A stretch of 64,000 bases of DNA from CAZSBB01 sp964605235 (GCA_964605235.1 CAZSBB010000031.1:1-64000); one strand, 5' to 3'. Positions 26,547-35,117 are shown, counted from the stretch's first letter. Made by a program: numbers and translations. The notes: generated by a model not told the origin, from the letters alone.

Positions 26547-27896
26547 ATGCGCATCACCATGGTCGGCACGGGTTACGTGGGTCTGGTCACCGGCACCTGT
26601 TTCGCCAACTCCGGCAACGACGTGACCTGTCTGGACATCGACCCCCGCAAGATCGACAAGCTCAATCAGGGCATCAGTCCGATCTACGAGCCGGGCCTCG
26701 ACGAGCTGATTCGCCGCAATGTCAAGGCTGGGCGTCTGCACTTCACCACCGACAAGGAAGCCGCCTACCGCCGGGCGGAGATCATCTTCATCTGCGTGGG
26801 CACGCCCAGCGATGAGTCGGGGCATGCGGATTTGAAGTATGTGCTCGCCGCCGCCGGCGACATCGGCGACGCCATCGAGGCGGGTTCCGGCGCTGCTGCC
26901 GGCGAGGAAGCCGAACGTCGGGCGAAGATCGTGGTGGTCAAGTCCACGGTTCCCGTGGGCACCAATGCGAAGGTCAAAGCCGCCATTGCCGCGCGGACCA
27001 GCAAGCCCTTCCGCATGGCGTCCAATCCGGAGTTCCTCAAGGAAGGCGCTGCGATCAACGACTTCCAGAAACCTGACCGCGTGGTCATCGGCGTCGAGGA
27101 CAAAGGCGCCGGCGACCGCTTGCGCGATCTGTACGATCCCTTCGTGCGCCAGGGCAATCCCATCTTCCTGATGGACATCCCCTCCGCCGAGATGGTCAAG
27201 TATGCCGCCAACGCCATGCTGGCGACCAAGATCAGCTTCATCAACGAAATCGCCAACCTGTGCGAAGCCTACGGCGCTGATGTCGACGAGGTCCGCCGGG
27301 GCATGTGCTCCGACAAACGCATCGGCAACCAGTTCCTGTACCCCGGCCTGGGCTACGGCGGGTCCTGCTTCCCCAAGGATGTGCTCGCCTGCATCTCCAT
27401 GGGCGACGACACCCACACCCCCGCCCAGTTGCTGCGCTCCGTGCATGCGGTCAACCAGGCCCAGCGCCAGGCGTTCTACAAAAAAATCCAGTCCCATTTC
27501 GCCGGCCAACTGCAAGGCAAAAAACTGGCGGTCTGGGGCATCGCCTTCAAGCCCGGCACCGATGACATCCGCGAAGCACCCGCCATCACCCTCATGCAGC
27601 AACTGCTCGCCGAGGGCGCCAGCATCGTCGCCCATGACCCGGTGGCGCACGAAACCTGCAGGCACGTGCTGGGCGACCGCATCGGCTATGTCGACAACGA
27701 TCTCGACGCGCTCGACGGCGCCGACGCCCTGATCATCTGCACCGATTGGCCCGAGTTCCGCCATCCTGATCTGGATGAGGTCAAAGCCCGGCTCGCCCAG
27801 CCAGTGATTTTTGACGGCCGCAACCTTTACCGTCTCGACACCATGGCGGAGCACGGCTTCACCTACTACAGCGTCGGCCGGTCGCCGGTGCGGTAA
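26547..27896 (+). CDS. ugd: UDP-glucose/GDP-mannose 6-dehydrogenase family protein
   Basis: A 449-residue NAD-dependent sugar-nucleotide dehydrogenase that oxidises the C6 hydroxyl to a carboxylate in two steps. The Rossmann start MRITMVGTGYVGLVTGTCFA, the VVVKSTVPVGT segment, SNPEFLKEGAAINDFQKPDR, the central helix SAEMVKYAANAMLATKISFI and the catalytic Cys274 in GYGGSCFPKD are all present. The C-terminal domain contains WGIAFKPGTDDIREAPAI. UDP-glucose is the commonest substrate, but with manC in the same window GDP-mannose is possible; the symbol is tentative. The start ATG at 26547 follows AAGGGA. It likely feeds acidic polysaccharide synthesis. Confidence 0.92.
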   Translation: MRITMVGTGYVGLVTGTCFANSGNDVTCLDIDPRKIDKLNQGISPIYEPGLDELIRRNVKAGRLHFTTDKEAAYRRAEIIFICVGTPSDESGHADLKYVLAAAGDIGDAIEAGSGAAAGEEAERRAKIVVVKSTVPVGTNAKVKAAIAARTSKPFRMASNPEFLKEGAAINDFQKPDRVVIGVEDKGAGDRLRDLYDPFVRQGNPIFLMDIPSAEMVKYAANAMLATKISFINEIANLCEAYGADVDEVRRGMCSDKRIGNQFLYPGLGYGGSCFPKDVLACISMGDDTHTPAQLLRSVHAVNQAQRQAFYKKIQSHFAGQLQGKKLAVWGIAFKPGTDDIREAPAITLMQQLLAEGASIVAHDPVAHETCRHVLGDRIGYVDNDLDALDGADALIICTDWPEFRHPDLDEVKARLAQPVIFDGRNLYRLDTMAEHGFTYYSVGRSPVR

Positions 27897-27925
27897 AACG
27901 TGCATCGGTGGAAGACGAGCTGGCG

Positions 27926-27931
27926 TATAAT
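27926..27931 (+). promoter_or_regulatory. Candidate -10 box for hicBA
   Basis: A perfect TATAAT lies 44 bases before the hicB ATG. No good -35 is seen 16-18 bases upstream. Two TTACGGT direct repeats follow it (about 27936 and 27960), which could be sites for autoregulation of a toxin-antitoxin promoter. Confidence 0.45.
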
Positions 27932-27974
27932 CATTTTACGGTTGTCCAACCATCCCTCTTACGGTGTTGCCGCC

Positions 27975-28181
27975 ATGAAGCTCAAGGTTGTGGTTCACGA
28001 AGCGGAAGAAGGCGGTTACTGGGCCGAGGTCCCCGCCATTCCGGGCTGTGCCACTCAGGGGGAAACCTTTGAGGAATTGCTGCACAACCTCTACGAAGCC
28101 GTGGAGGGTTGCCTGGCGGTGGATGTAACTCCCCCGGGCGACGACAACGCCAAAACCCGCGTGCTTGAGATCGCGGTATGA
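27975..28181 (+). CDS. hicB: HicB-type antitoxin
   Basis: A 68-residue protein with the partial RNase H-like HicB fold: MKLKVVVHEAEEGGYWAEVP, then PGCATQGETFEELLHNLYEA. It should bind and inhibit the HicA encoded immediately downstream. It ends without the C-terminal ribbon-helix-helix or HTH DNA-binding part that longer HicB proteins have, so its own DNA binding is uncertain. It overlaps hicA by 4 bases (ATGA, 28178-28181), giving translational coupling. The gene order is antitoxin first, the reverse of the classic hicAB. Confidence 0.88.
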   Translation: MKLKVVVHEAEEGGYWAEVPAIPGCATQGETFEELLHNLYEAVEGCLAVDVTPPGDDNAKTRVLEIAV

Positions 28182-28384
28182 AGCAGATCAGCGGGCGGGT
28201 CTTGGCGCGCACCGCAGAACAGCACGGCTGGCAACTGCTGCGGGTGCAGGGCAGCCATCACATCTACGGCAAGGTCGGCCGCAACGTGCGCTTGTCGATT
28301 CCCATTCACGCCAACCAGCCTTTGAAAAGCGGATTGCTGCGCCATCTGCTGAAGTTGATGCAACTGGATGAGGCTGACCTGTAG
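28178..28384 (+). CDS. hicA: HicA-type mRNA interferase toxin
   Basis: A 68-residue double-stranded-RNA-binding-fold toxin: SGRVLARTAEQHGWQLLRVQ, then GSHHIYGKVGRNVRLSIPIH and LKSGLLRHLLKLMQL. The conserved catalytic His lies in the GSHH segment (about residue 27), followed by the usual basic strand and the HANQPLK turn. HicA cleaves mRNA in the ribosome context and is neutralised by HicB. The full family length is present with no sign of inactivation. Confidence 0.9.
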   Translation: MKQISGRVLARTAEQHGWQLLRVQGSHHIYGKVGRNVRLSIPIHANQPLKSGLLRHLLKLMQLDEADL

Positions 28385-28427
28385 GCCTGTCTCATCTGCT
28401 GCAGCAAACTTCATTCAGCAGAAGCGC

Positions 28428-29810
28428 TCAGCCCTGCGGCCGATGGTGGCGGCGCGGCTTGCCGGATTTATGCGGCTGATGCGAACCGCCGGTGGGATGC
28501 AGCGGCCGGGGGGCGCTGGTGCCCGCCTTGGTGGGATGCGGATTGGTTGACGCCCCGGCGGCGTGATGCGGCTTATGCCGACGCCGGCGCGGACGACCGC
28601 CGGGCTGTCCCTGCCCCTGGCCTTGACCATTGGGATTGAACCCCGGCCGGCGGCGCGTGGGGGCGATGGAAGCATCCGCCCAGTGCGGCTTGTCGCCGGT
28701 GACGGGAATGGACTGCTTGAGCAGCCTTTCGATTGCCCGCAGGTTCGCCAGTTCATCGCGGCTGCAGAAGGACACCGCCATGCCCGCTTCGCCGGCGCGG
28801 GCGGTCCGGCCGATGCGATGCACGTAAGTCTCCGGCTCGTGGGTCAGGTCGTAGTTGACCACGTGGCTGACGTTGTCCACGTCGATGCCGCGCGCCGCCA
28901 CGTCCGTCGCTACCAGCACGCCCACGCGGTTGCGGCGGAAATTGTCCAGGGCGCGTTGCCGGGCGTTTTGCGTCTTGTTGCCGTGGATTGCTTCGCTGGC
29001 GATGTTGCGGTGACGCAACTGCTTGACCAGCCGATCCGCGCCGTGCTTGGTGCGGGTGAAGACAATGGCGCGGGTCATGTCGCCGTTGGTGATCAGGTCC
29101 GCGAGTTTGTCCGCTTTTTCCGTGTGTTCGACGAAAATGACGGTCTGCTCGACGCGATCCGCCACGCGCGAGGTCGCCGCGACCTGCACGACCGCCGGGT
29201 TGTGGAGCATGCGGTGCGCCAGGTCGCGGATTTCCGCGGGCATGGTGGCGGAGAACAGCAGGCTCTGGCGCGGGCTGGGCACCTCGGCGACGATCTTGCG
29301 CAGGTCGTTGATGAAGCCCATGTCCAGCATGCGGTCGGCTTCATCGAGCACCAGCACCTGGATGGCGCGCAGGTCGATGTGGCCCTGCTGCATCAGGTCC
29401 AGCAGTCGGCCGGGGGTGGCGATGAGAATGTCGACGCCGCGCCGCAGGGCGGTGACCTGGTGGTACTGGCTGACGCCGCCGAAGACGGTGGTGTTGCGCA
29501 GCTTCAGGTGCGCGCCGTAGGTACGGAAGTCCTCGGCGATCTGCGTCGCCAGCTCGCGCGTGGGGCAGAGGATCAGACAGCGCGGCTGCGTCGTGCGCGG
29601 CTTGCCGGCGGCGTCTTCGGTCAGCCGCTGCAGAATGGGCAGGGCGAACGCGGCGGTCTTGCCGGTGCCCGTCTGCGCCGAGCCCAGCACATCGCGCCCG
29701 GCGAGCACATGCGGGATCGCCTGCGCCTGGATGGGCGTGGGCTCGGTGTAACCAGCGGCGGTGACCGCGCGCAGCAGCGGCGGGATGAGATTCAATTCGG
29801 AAAAAGTCAT
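28428..29810 (-). CDS. rhlE: DEAD-box ATP-dependent RNA helicase (RhlE-like)
   Basis: A 460-residue helicase. The Q motif is in GYTEPTPIQAQAIPHVLAGR; motif I is AQTGTGKTAAFALP; motif II VLVLDEADRMLDMGF; motif III SATMP; motif VI HRIGRTARAGEAG. The last ~90 residues are a basic, His/Pro/Gly-rich tail (GRPRRRRHKPHHAAG) typical of RhlE/CsdA-type tails that bind RNA. The start ATG at 29810 has GGAG nine bases upstream. RhlE-type helicases help ribosome assembly and mRNA decay at low temperature, which fits the pnp and cold-shock genes elsewhere in the window. Confidence 0.93.
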   Translation of the reverse strand: MTFSELNLIPPLLRAVTAAGYTEPTPIQAQAIPHVLAGRDVLGSAQTGTGKTAAFALPILQRLTEDAAGKPRTTQPRCLILCPTRELATQIAEDFRTYGAHLKLRNTTVFGGVSQYHQVTALRRGVDILIATPGRLLDLMQQGHIDLRAIQVLVLDEADRMLDMGFINDLRKIVAEVPSPRQSLLFSATMPAEIRDLAHRMLHNPAVVQVAATSRVADRVEQTVIFVEHTEKADKLADLITNGDMTRAIVFTRTKHGADRLVKQLRHRNIASEAIHGNKTQNARQRALDNFRRNRVGVLVATDVAARGIDVDNVSHVVNYDLTHEPETYVHRIGRTARAGEAGMAVSFCSRDELANLRAIERLLKQSIPVTGDKPHWADASIAPTRRRPGFNPNGQGQGQGQPGGRPRRRRHKPHHAAGASTNPHPTKAGTSAPRPLHPTGGSHQPHKSGKPRRHHRPQG

Positions 29811-30184
29811 GCGTGCTCCATGATCGCAAACGATGACCACCCGGCCGCGACGACGTCACGAAAATCCGGGGCAGTCAGGCAACTGTGTCTCGTAGCGATC
29901 TGAAGCGGGAACCAACATGAATGGTCGGGCGCGGCGGATCGATCCGGCCAGTTAAACCATAAGTGTACCAACAAACTGAGGAAATAGCCAATTGCAACGG
30001 CAAAGAAGAAATACCACCGAGGCACGGAGGTCACAGAGCACAGCCACCGAGCACCGCAATCCAGGCGTGAACCAACATTCTCCCTTGCTGGAACTCGGTG
30101 CTCTCTGTGTCTCGGTGGTGAATGCTGGGGTCTGGTTGTCCCCGGCCAGCAGGTCCCCCGGCCAGCGGGCCAGCAGGCTGCAAC
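29811..30184. other. Intergenic region containing a CACAGAG-type palindrome
   Basis: About 375 bases between rhlE and the SDR gene on the same strand. The only structure seen is the imperfect palindrome at 30013-30119; no gene was recognised. Confidence 0.5.
30013..30119. repeat. CACAGAG-family imperfect palindrome, copy 1
   Basis: Left part ACCACCGAGGCACGGAGG...CACAGAGCAC is complementary to right part CTCGGTGCTCTCTGTGTCTC...GGTGGT around a ~45-base centre. The same family recurs at 32938-33420, 35118-35226, 40508-40615, 46890-47036 and 50224-50328. Confidence 0.85.
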
Positions 30185-30943
30185 TCAAATCGTCGGCATC
30201 ACATCCCCGCCGCTGACGGGCAGGTACGCCCCGGTGATGTAGCTGGACAGATCGCTGGCGACGAACGCCACCACGTTGGCGATTTCCTGGTCGCTGCCGC
30301 GGCGGCGCAGGGGCAGCCTGGCGACGTATTCCGCATCGCCCTGGCCGGCAATGCTGCCGTCGCTGAGGGTCCAGCCGGGGGCGACCTGATTGACGGTGAT
30401 GCCGTGCGGGCCGATCTCGCGCGCCAGCGCCCGCAGCACGCCGTCCATGCCGCGTTTACCTGACACATACGCCGCCTGATTGGGTGTGCACTGCATGGCG
30501 CAGGCGGTGCTGATGGCGATCACCCGGCCCCAGCCGCGCTCGATCATCGCCGGCACAAACGCCTTGGCCATCAGCACATTGTGCAGCACGCAGGAGCGGA
30601 ACTGGCTTTCGAAATCCGCCAGCGCCTGATCCAGCACATGCACCCACTTGTACTGAATGACCGCGTTGTTGACGATGATGTCCGGGGCCGCGAGCCGCGC
30701 GCCGACCTGATCGCGCATCGCCTGCACCGACGCCTGCTCGGTGATGTCCGCCTGCACCGCGATCGCCTTGCGCCCCATGGCCTGCACTTCGCTGACCAGT
30801 TCATCCGCCTTGGTCTTGTTCTTCAGGTAATGCACGGCGACATCCGCGCCCGCGCGGGCGAGCGTGCGCACCATCACCCGGCCGAGGTTCCCGCTGCCGC
30901 CGGTCACCAATGCCGTCTTGCCACTGAGGTCGATTGCCAGCAT
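30185..30943 (-). CDS. Short-chain dehydrogenase/reductase
   Basis: A 252-residue classical SDR. The cofactor loop TALVTGGSGNLGRVMVRTLA (TGxxxGxG), NNAVIQ (NNAG variant), VIAISTACAMQ (Ser region) and the catalytic AAYVSGKRGMDGV (YxxxK) are present, with the C-terminal PGWTLSDGSI and SSYITGAYLPVSGG. It resembles FabG-like 3-oxoacyl-ACP reductases and sugar dehydrogenases; the substrate is not clear. The start ATG at 30943 has GAGGAG eight bases upstream. The neighbours give no pathway hint. Confidence 0.88.
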   Translation of the reverse strand: MLAIDLSGKTALVTGGSGNLGRVMVRTLARAGADVAVHYLKNKTKADELVSEVQAMGRKAIAVQADITEQASVQAMRDQVGARLAAPDIIVNNAVIQYKWVHVLDQALADFESQFRSCVLHNVLMAKAFVPAMIERGWGRVIAISTACAMQCTPNQAAYVSGKRGMDGVLRALAREIGPHGITVNQVAPGWTLSDGSIAGQGDAEYVARLPLRRRGSDQEIANVVAFVASDLSSYITGAYLPVSGGDVMPTI

Positions 30944-31199
30944 CAAAGCACTCCTCGGGGGATAACTTGCAGGTCAGGCCAAGGCGATAGACTAGCTCGC
31001 CCGTGGTGCGGTCGCCATCAACCCTTGCGCCCATCGGCGTGCGTAGCCCTGCAACCACGTCTGTTGCGGATGAAAGCGGGGGCCGTCGGCCGGGAAATTT
31101 TCTTGACGTCCGCCAAACCGGATTTATGCTGATTCATACCCGCCGCCCCGTTGCAGAGCGTTCGCTTTGCCGCGCCGGGTCCCTTTCTGGAAACCCGCC

Positions 31200-32225
31200 A
31201 TGCTTCGTCACATCCTGCTCGGTGCCAGCTTGTCCTGCGCGCTGTTCCTGTCCACCCCGGCGTTCGCCCAGCGGGCGGACAACACGGTCAAGCAGTCGTA
31301 CCTCAACAGCTTCGGCCGCAACCCCAGCGATGGCGAAGTGAAGTACTGGATGGGGCGCGGCGACTGGCAGACCCAGGACGACTTGATCAAGTTCCATCTG
31401 ATGGGACTCCAGAGCAATGCGGGCCTGCAGCAGGAAGCGGTGACCAATGCGTTCGCCCGCGCGGGGGTGAGCCCGGCGGGGAATGTGCTGGAGCTGTGGA
31501 AGAAGCAACTGGCGCAGCAGCCGCGCCGGTTTGATGTGCTCAGCCGGGAGGTCAAGAGCTGGGTGGACAGCCGGTCGCGCATGATCAGCGATTCCTATCA
31601 GGAAGCGCTCGGCCGGGCCCCCAGCGCGGACGAGACGAAATACTGGCTGACCCGCCTGGACTTCAACAGCAAGAACGATCTGGTCAACCTGCATCGCCAG
31701 GGCATCAAGACCAATGCCGCCCTGGGCGACGAGGTGATCACCAACAGCTATAAGCGCGCCTTCCTGCGTAACCCGGATGCGGGCGAATACAACCACTGGC
31801 GCCAGCACGCCAAGCTGGGCTGGACCTGCCAGGAAATGGTCAACGAGCATGAGAAGTGGAAGCGCAACAATCCGGTCGTCGCCCTGGGCAATGAAGCGCT
31901 CAAGCAGCAGATGCGCCGGCAGGGGCTGGCGTTCGACACCGTGGGCAACATCGTGAAGCTCGACCAGGCGACGGCGGACAAGATTCGCAGCACCAACGCG
32001 TCGCCGATCGTTGCCGCCGGCGGGGGCAACATCGTCGCAGCCGGCGGTGGGAATATTGTCGCAGCTGGTGGGGGCAACATTGTGGCGGCCGGCGGGGGCA
32101 ACATCGTCGCCGCGGGCGGGGGCAATGTCATCGCCCGCGCCGGGTCGTACATCGTCGCAGCCGGTGGCGGCAACATTGTCGCGGCGGGTGGCGGCAACAT
32201 CGTCGCGGCCGGCGGCGGCAACTGA
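31200..32225 (+). CDS. Exported DUF4214-like protein with IVAAGGGN octapeptide tail
   Basis: A 341-residue protein with a signal peptide (LLGASLSCALFLSTPAFAQ). Three imperfect repeats of a 'SY..xxGRxPs..E.kyW' pattern follow: SYLNSFGRNPSDGEVKYW (about 32-49), SYQEALGRAPSADETKYW (about 128-145) and SYKRAFLRNPDAGEYNHW (about 182-199), like DUF4214 units. The C terminus is nine exact 8-residue units (32007-32222): five IVAAGGGN, one diverged VIARAGSY, three IVAAGGGN, then the stop. DUF4214 occurs in surface and S-layer-like proteins; the octapeptide tail could form a beta stack or adhesive tip. Function unknown. Confidence 0.8.
   Translation: MLRHILLGASLSCALFLSTPAFAQRADNTVKQSYLNSFGRNPSDGEVKYWMGRGDWQTQDDLIKFHLMGLQSNAGLQQEAVTNAFARAGVSPAGNVLELWKKQLAQQPRRFDVLSREVKSWVDSRSRMISDSYQEALGRAPSADETKYWLTRLDFNSKNDLVNLHRQGIKTNAALGDEVITNSYKRAFLRNPDAGEYNHWRQHAKLGWTCQEMVNEHEKWKRNNPVVALGNEALKQQMRRQGLAFDTVGNIVKLDQATADKIRSTNASPIVAAGGGNIVAAGGGNIVAAGGGNIVAAGGGNIVAAGGGNVIARAGSYIVAAGGGNIVAAGGGNIVAAGGGN
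32007..32222 (+). repeat. Nine 24-bp coding repeats (IVAAGGGN)
   Basis: Nine in-frame 24-base units at the 3' end of the DUF4214-like gene. Synonymous positions differ between units (for example GGC/GGT/GGG glycine codons and GTC/GTT/GTG valine codons) while the peptide stays fixed except in unit 6. That indicates selection on the protein sequence, not a very recent slippage expansion. Confidence 0.95.
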
Positions 32226-32277
32226 GCGCGGGGTGCGGGTTGTCTGGCGCAAGTCACCCGCCTATGCTGACCGGACT

Positions 32278-32913
32278 ATGAGCAACCTCGACGAACGTAT
32301 CGCCCAGTGGGAAAAAATGGCGCGCGAAGCGCCCGACGCCATGGCGTTTTTCAGCCTCGGCAACGCTTACCGCGAAGCCGGCCGGAATGAAGACGCCGCC
32401 CAGGCGTACCGCGACGCCCTCCAGCACGACCCCGGCATGTCCCGCGCTTACCAATTGCTCGGGCAGACGCTGGTGCTCCTCGCCGAGCATGAAGAGGCGG
32501 GCAAGGTGCTGACCAAAGGTTACACCGTGGCCGCCGAGCGCGGCGACGTCATGCCCCAGCGCGCCATCGGCTCCCTGCTGCAGAAAGTCGGCCTGCCGGT
32601 CCCCGAGGTTGCTCAGGCCGCCCCGCAGGTGGAAATCACCGGTGAGCAGATCCTCGACCGCCGCACCGGCAAGCCCGGCAACAAGCTGCCCGACCCGCCC
32701 ATGCGCGGCCCGCTGGGTCAGTTCATCTACGCCAACTTCTCCCAGCAAACCTGGAACGAATGGATCCGCCAGGGCACCAAGGTCATCAACGAGCTGCGCC
32801 TGGACTTCTCCAACGACCAGCACCAGAAGCTCTACGAAATGCACATGCTCGAATGGCTCGGCGTGACCGAAGCCGACGTCGCTGCCTTCACCAAAGAACA
32901 GCAGGGCAAATAA
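32278..32913 (+). CDS. TPR protein fused to a YggX-like (Fe(II)-trafficking) domain
   Basis: A 211-residue protein. Residues about 5-90 form two to three TPR helices (AMAFFSLGNAYREAGRNEDA, AYQLLGQTLVLLAEHEEAGK). Residues about 140-205 (GPLGQFIYANFSQQTWNEWI, then INELRLDFSNDQHQKLYEMH) align with E. coli YggX (GELGKRIYNEISKEAWAQW and NEKKLNMMNAEHRKLLEQ). YggX protects Fe-S clusters and is tied to iron trafficking, but the conserved N-terminal Cys of YggX (IFCTF) has no counterpart here. The protein is probably cytoplasmic. The start at 32278 is the first in-frame ATG. Domain identity is by eye but several positions match. Confidence 0.75.
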   Translation: MSNLDERIAQWEKMAREAPDAMAFFSLGNAYREAGRNEDAAQAYRDALQHDPGMSRAYQLLGQTLVLLAEHEEAGKVLTKGYTVAAERGDVMPQRAIGSLLQKVGLPVPEVAQAAPQVEITGEQILDRRTGKPGNKLPDPPMRGPLGQFIYANFSQQTWNEWIRQGTKVINELRLDFSNDQHQKLYEMHMLEWLGVTEADVAAFTKEQQGK

Positions 32914-32937
32914 GCCTTGCTGCCATTGCCGGGGCAG

Positions 32938-33420
32938 AAGAAAAAGCAGTTTTCTCACAGAGACACGGAGCCACGGAGAAAGGCGCTTGTGCCAAGTGGA
33001 CTTCGTCACATGGCCAAGTGATATCCCGTGCCTGCGCGACCAGGCATTTTCTCCGTGATCTCTGTGGCTCTGTGAGAGCTATTCTTTGATCGACAGTGCA
33101 GCAGAAAATGCAGTTTTCTCACAGAGACACGGAGCCACGGAGAAAGACAATCAAGCAGATGGACTTGGTGAGATTGTCGGATGGTTTGTCCGCGACAACA
33201 CCACCAAAGTCTCTCTCTGTGATCTCTGTGGCTCCGTGAGAGCAACTCTTCCATCGTCAGCGCAGCAGAAAAAGCAGTTCTCTCACAGAGACACGGAGCC
33301 ACGGAGAAAGGCACTTGTGCCAAGTGGACTTCGTCACATGGCCAAGTGATATCCCGTGCCTGCGCGACCAGGCATTTTCTCTGTGATCTCTGTGGCTCTG
33401 TGAGAGCAACTCTTCTCTGC
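32938..33420. repeat. Three tandem CACAGAG-family palindromes
   Basis: About 480 bases without a gene, holding three ~155-base units (about 32938-33090, 33098-33253, 33261-33420). Each begins TCTCACAGAGACACGGAGCC and ends with the complement GGCTCTGTGAGAGC. Units 1 and 3 also share a nearly identical centre (GTGCCAAGTGGACTTCGTCA and onward), while unit 2 has a different centre, so 1 and 3 are a recent duplication. Confidence 0.88.
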
Positions 33421-33432
33421 TGATCGAAACAC

Positions 33433-35049
33433 TCACGCCACCGGCTGGGCTTGGGTTTCGATCAGGTGGTAGTCGATCGCGTCGGTGATCGCCTGCCAAC
33501 TGGCGTCCACGATGTTTTCGTTCACGCCGACGGTGGCGAAGAAGCGCGGCTCGGCGCCTTCCTGTCTCACGGTGAACTCGGCAATCACCCGCACCTTTGC
33601 CGCCGACTCGGCGGTGGGGTTCACCACCCGCACCCGGAAGTCGGTCAGATGCAGGTTCGCCACCTGCGGGTAGTGCGCGAGCAGACATTTGCGCAGCGCC
33701 CCGTCGAGCGCGTTGACCGGGCCGTCGCCGTCCGCCACGCGATGCTCGCTGGTCTGGCCCACACGCAGCTTGACGATCGCTTCGGTGACCGGCGTTTCCC
33801 CGTTGCGGCGGTAGATGACGCAGCGGTAATGGTCCAGATGCCAGAAGCGCGGGCGCGTGCCCAATACGTCATGCAGCAGCAGTTCAAAGCTCGCCCCGGC
33901 CGACTCGAACTGATAGCCCTGATGCTCCAGGTCCTGCACCCGGTTGAGCACTTTCCGCTGCACTTCCTTGTCGTCGGCGATGTTGAACTTGCGCCCCAGC
34001 GTGGCGGCGATGTTGCTCGCGCCGCTCAGCTCGCTGACCAGCACCCGGCGGGTGTTGCCCACGGATTCGGGATTGACGTGCTCGTAGCTGTGCGCCACCC
34101 GCTGCACCGCGTGCACGTGCATGCCGCCCTTGTGCGCGAACGCGCCGGGGCTGACGAACGGCTGATTGGGCGTCAGGTTCATGTTCGCCAGCTCATACAC
34201 GAAGCGGCTCATCTCGGTCAGACGCGGCAAAGCGTTTTCGCGCAGGCAGGTGAACCGGTCGGCATATTTGAGCCGGAGGTTGGCGGCGACCGTCAGCAGA
34301 TCGACATTGCCGCAGCGTTCGCCGATGCCGTTGATCGTGCCCTGCACCTGCACCGCGCCGCCTCGCACTGCCGCCAGCGAGTTGGCGACCGCGACGCCCG
34401 AGTCGTTGTGGCAGTGGATGCCGAGCTGAACTTTTTCCCCGAGCTGGGCGTGGACTTCGCCGACCACCTGGGTGATCCATTCGGGCAGCGAGCCGCCGTT
34501 GGTGTCGCAGAGGATCAGCCGGGTCGCTCCGCCGTCCAGCGCAGCCTGGAGGGTTTGCAGGGCGTAAGCGGAGTTGGCGCGGTAGCCATCGAAAAAATGC
34601 TCGGCGTCGTAGAACACCTGGGCGCCCTGGGCGCAGCAGGCGAGGGATTCCTGGATCATCGCCAGGTTTTCCGCGCGGCCGACGCGCAGCACTTCATCGA
34701 CATGCAGGTCCCACGTTTTGCCCACGATGGTGATGACCGGCGCCCCGGAGCGGAGCAGCGCCTGCATGCCCGGATCATCGCTGGCTTTGACGCCGCGCCG
34801 GCGGGTCATGCCGAAGGCGCAGACCCTGGCGTGGCGCAGGGCGAGTTTGCGAGCTTCCTGGAAGTAGGCTTCGTCCTTGGGATTCGACAGCGGGTAGCCG
34901 CCTTCGATGTAGTCGAAGCCCAACTCATCGAGCAACCGGGTGATCTTGAGCTTGTCCACCAGGGAGAAGGCAATGCCTTCGCCTTGCGTGCCATCGCGCA
35001 GGGTGGTGTCGTAAAGCTCGACATAACGCGGTTGGGTGGAGGCAGACAT
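33433..35049 (-). CDS. cimA: (R)-citramalate synthase
   Basis: A 538-residue member of the alpha-IPM synthase/homocitrate synthase family. It condenses pyruvate and acetyl-CoA to citramalate, the first step of the threonine-independent route to 2-oxobutyrate and isoleucine. VELYDTTLRDGTQGEGIAFS, DELGFDYIEGGYPLSNPKDE and LGIHCHNDSGVAVANSLAAV carry the metal and substrate residues of the TIM barrel. The C-terminal LeuA-type regulatory dimer domain (about 390-535) would bind the feedback inhibitor. The DTTLRDGTQGEG and GGYPLSNPKD pattern favours the CimA clade over leucine-type IPMS. The start ATG at 35049 has AAGGA nine bases upstream. An isoleucine-rich leader peptide and a terminator lie upstream, agreeing with this identification. 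Confidence 0.9.
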   Translation of the reverse strand: MSASTQPRYVELYDTTLRDGTQGEGIAFSLVDKLKITRLLDELGFDYIEGGYPLSNPKDEAYFQEARKLALRHARVCAFGMTRRRGVKASDDPGMQALLRSGAPVITIVGKTWDLHVDEVLRVGRAENLAMIQESLACCAQGAQVFYDAEHFFDGYRANSAYALQTLQAALDGGATRLILCDTNGGSLPEWITQVVGEVHAQLGEKVQLGIHCHNDSGVAVANSLAAVRGGAVQVQGTINGIGERCGNVDLLTVAANLRLKYADRFTCLRENALPRLTEMSRFVYELANMNLTPNQPFVSPGAFAHKGGMHVHAVQRVAHSYEHVNPESVGNTRRVLVSELSGASNIAATLGRKFNIADDKEVQRKVLNRVQDLEHQGYQFESAGASFELLLHDVLGTRPRFWHLDHYRCVIYRRNGETPVTEAIVKLRVGQTSEHRVADGDGPVNALDGALRKCLLAHYPQVANLHLTDFRVRVVNPTAESAAKVRVIAEFTVRQEGAEPRFFATVGVNENIVDASWQAITDAIDYHLIETQAQPVA

Positions 35050-35117
35050 CGAAGGTTTCCTTGGGCGGGTGCGGGGCCAGTGAGCGTGATTGCCAGTTGG
35101 GAAGCATTTCAGGAACA

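Noticed and set aside
30001..30120. Small protein genes in CACAGAG repeats
   Set aside because: Open frames in these repeats give the same HRDTE- and LCASV-type peptides wherever the palindrome occurs, in both strands, which marks them as repeat-derived and not genes.
32007..32222. CRISPR or non-coding tandem repeat
   Set aside because: The 24-base units are in frame and keep the peptide IVAAGGGN while synonymous sites vary, so they are coding.
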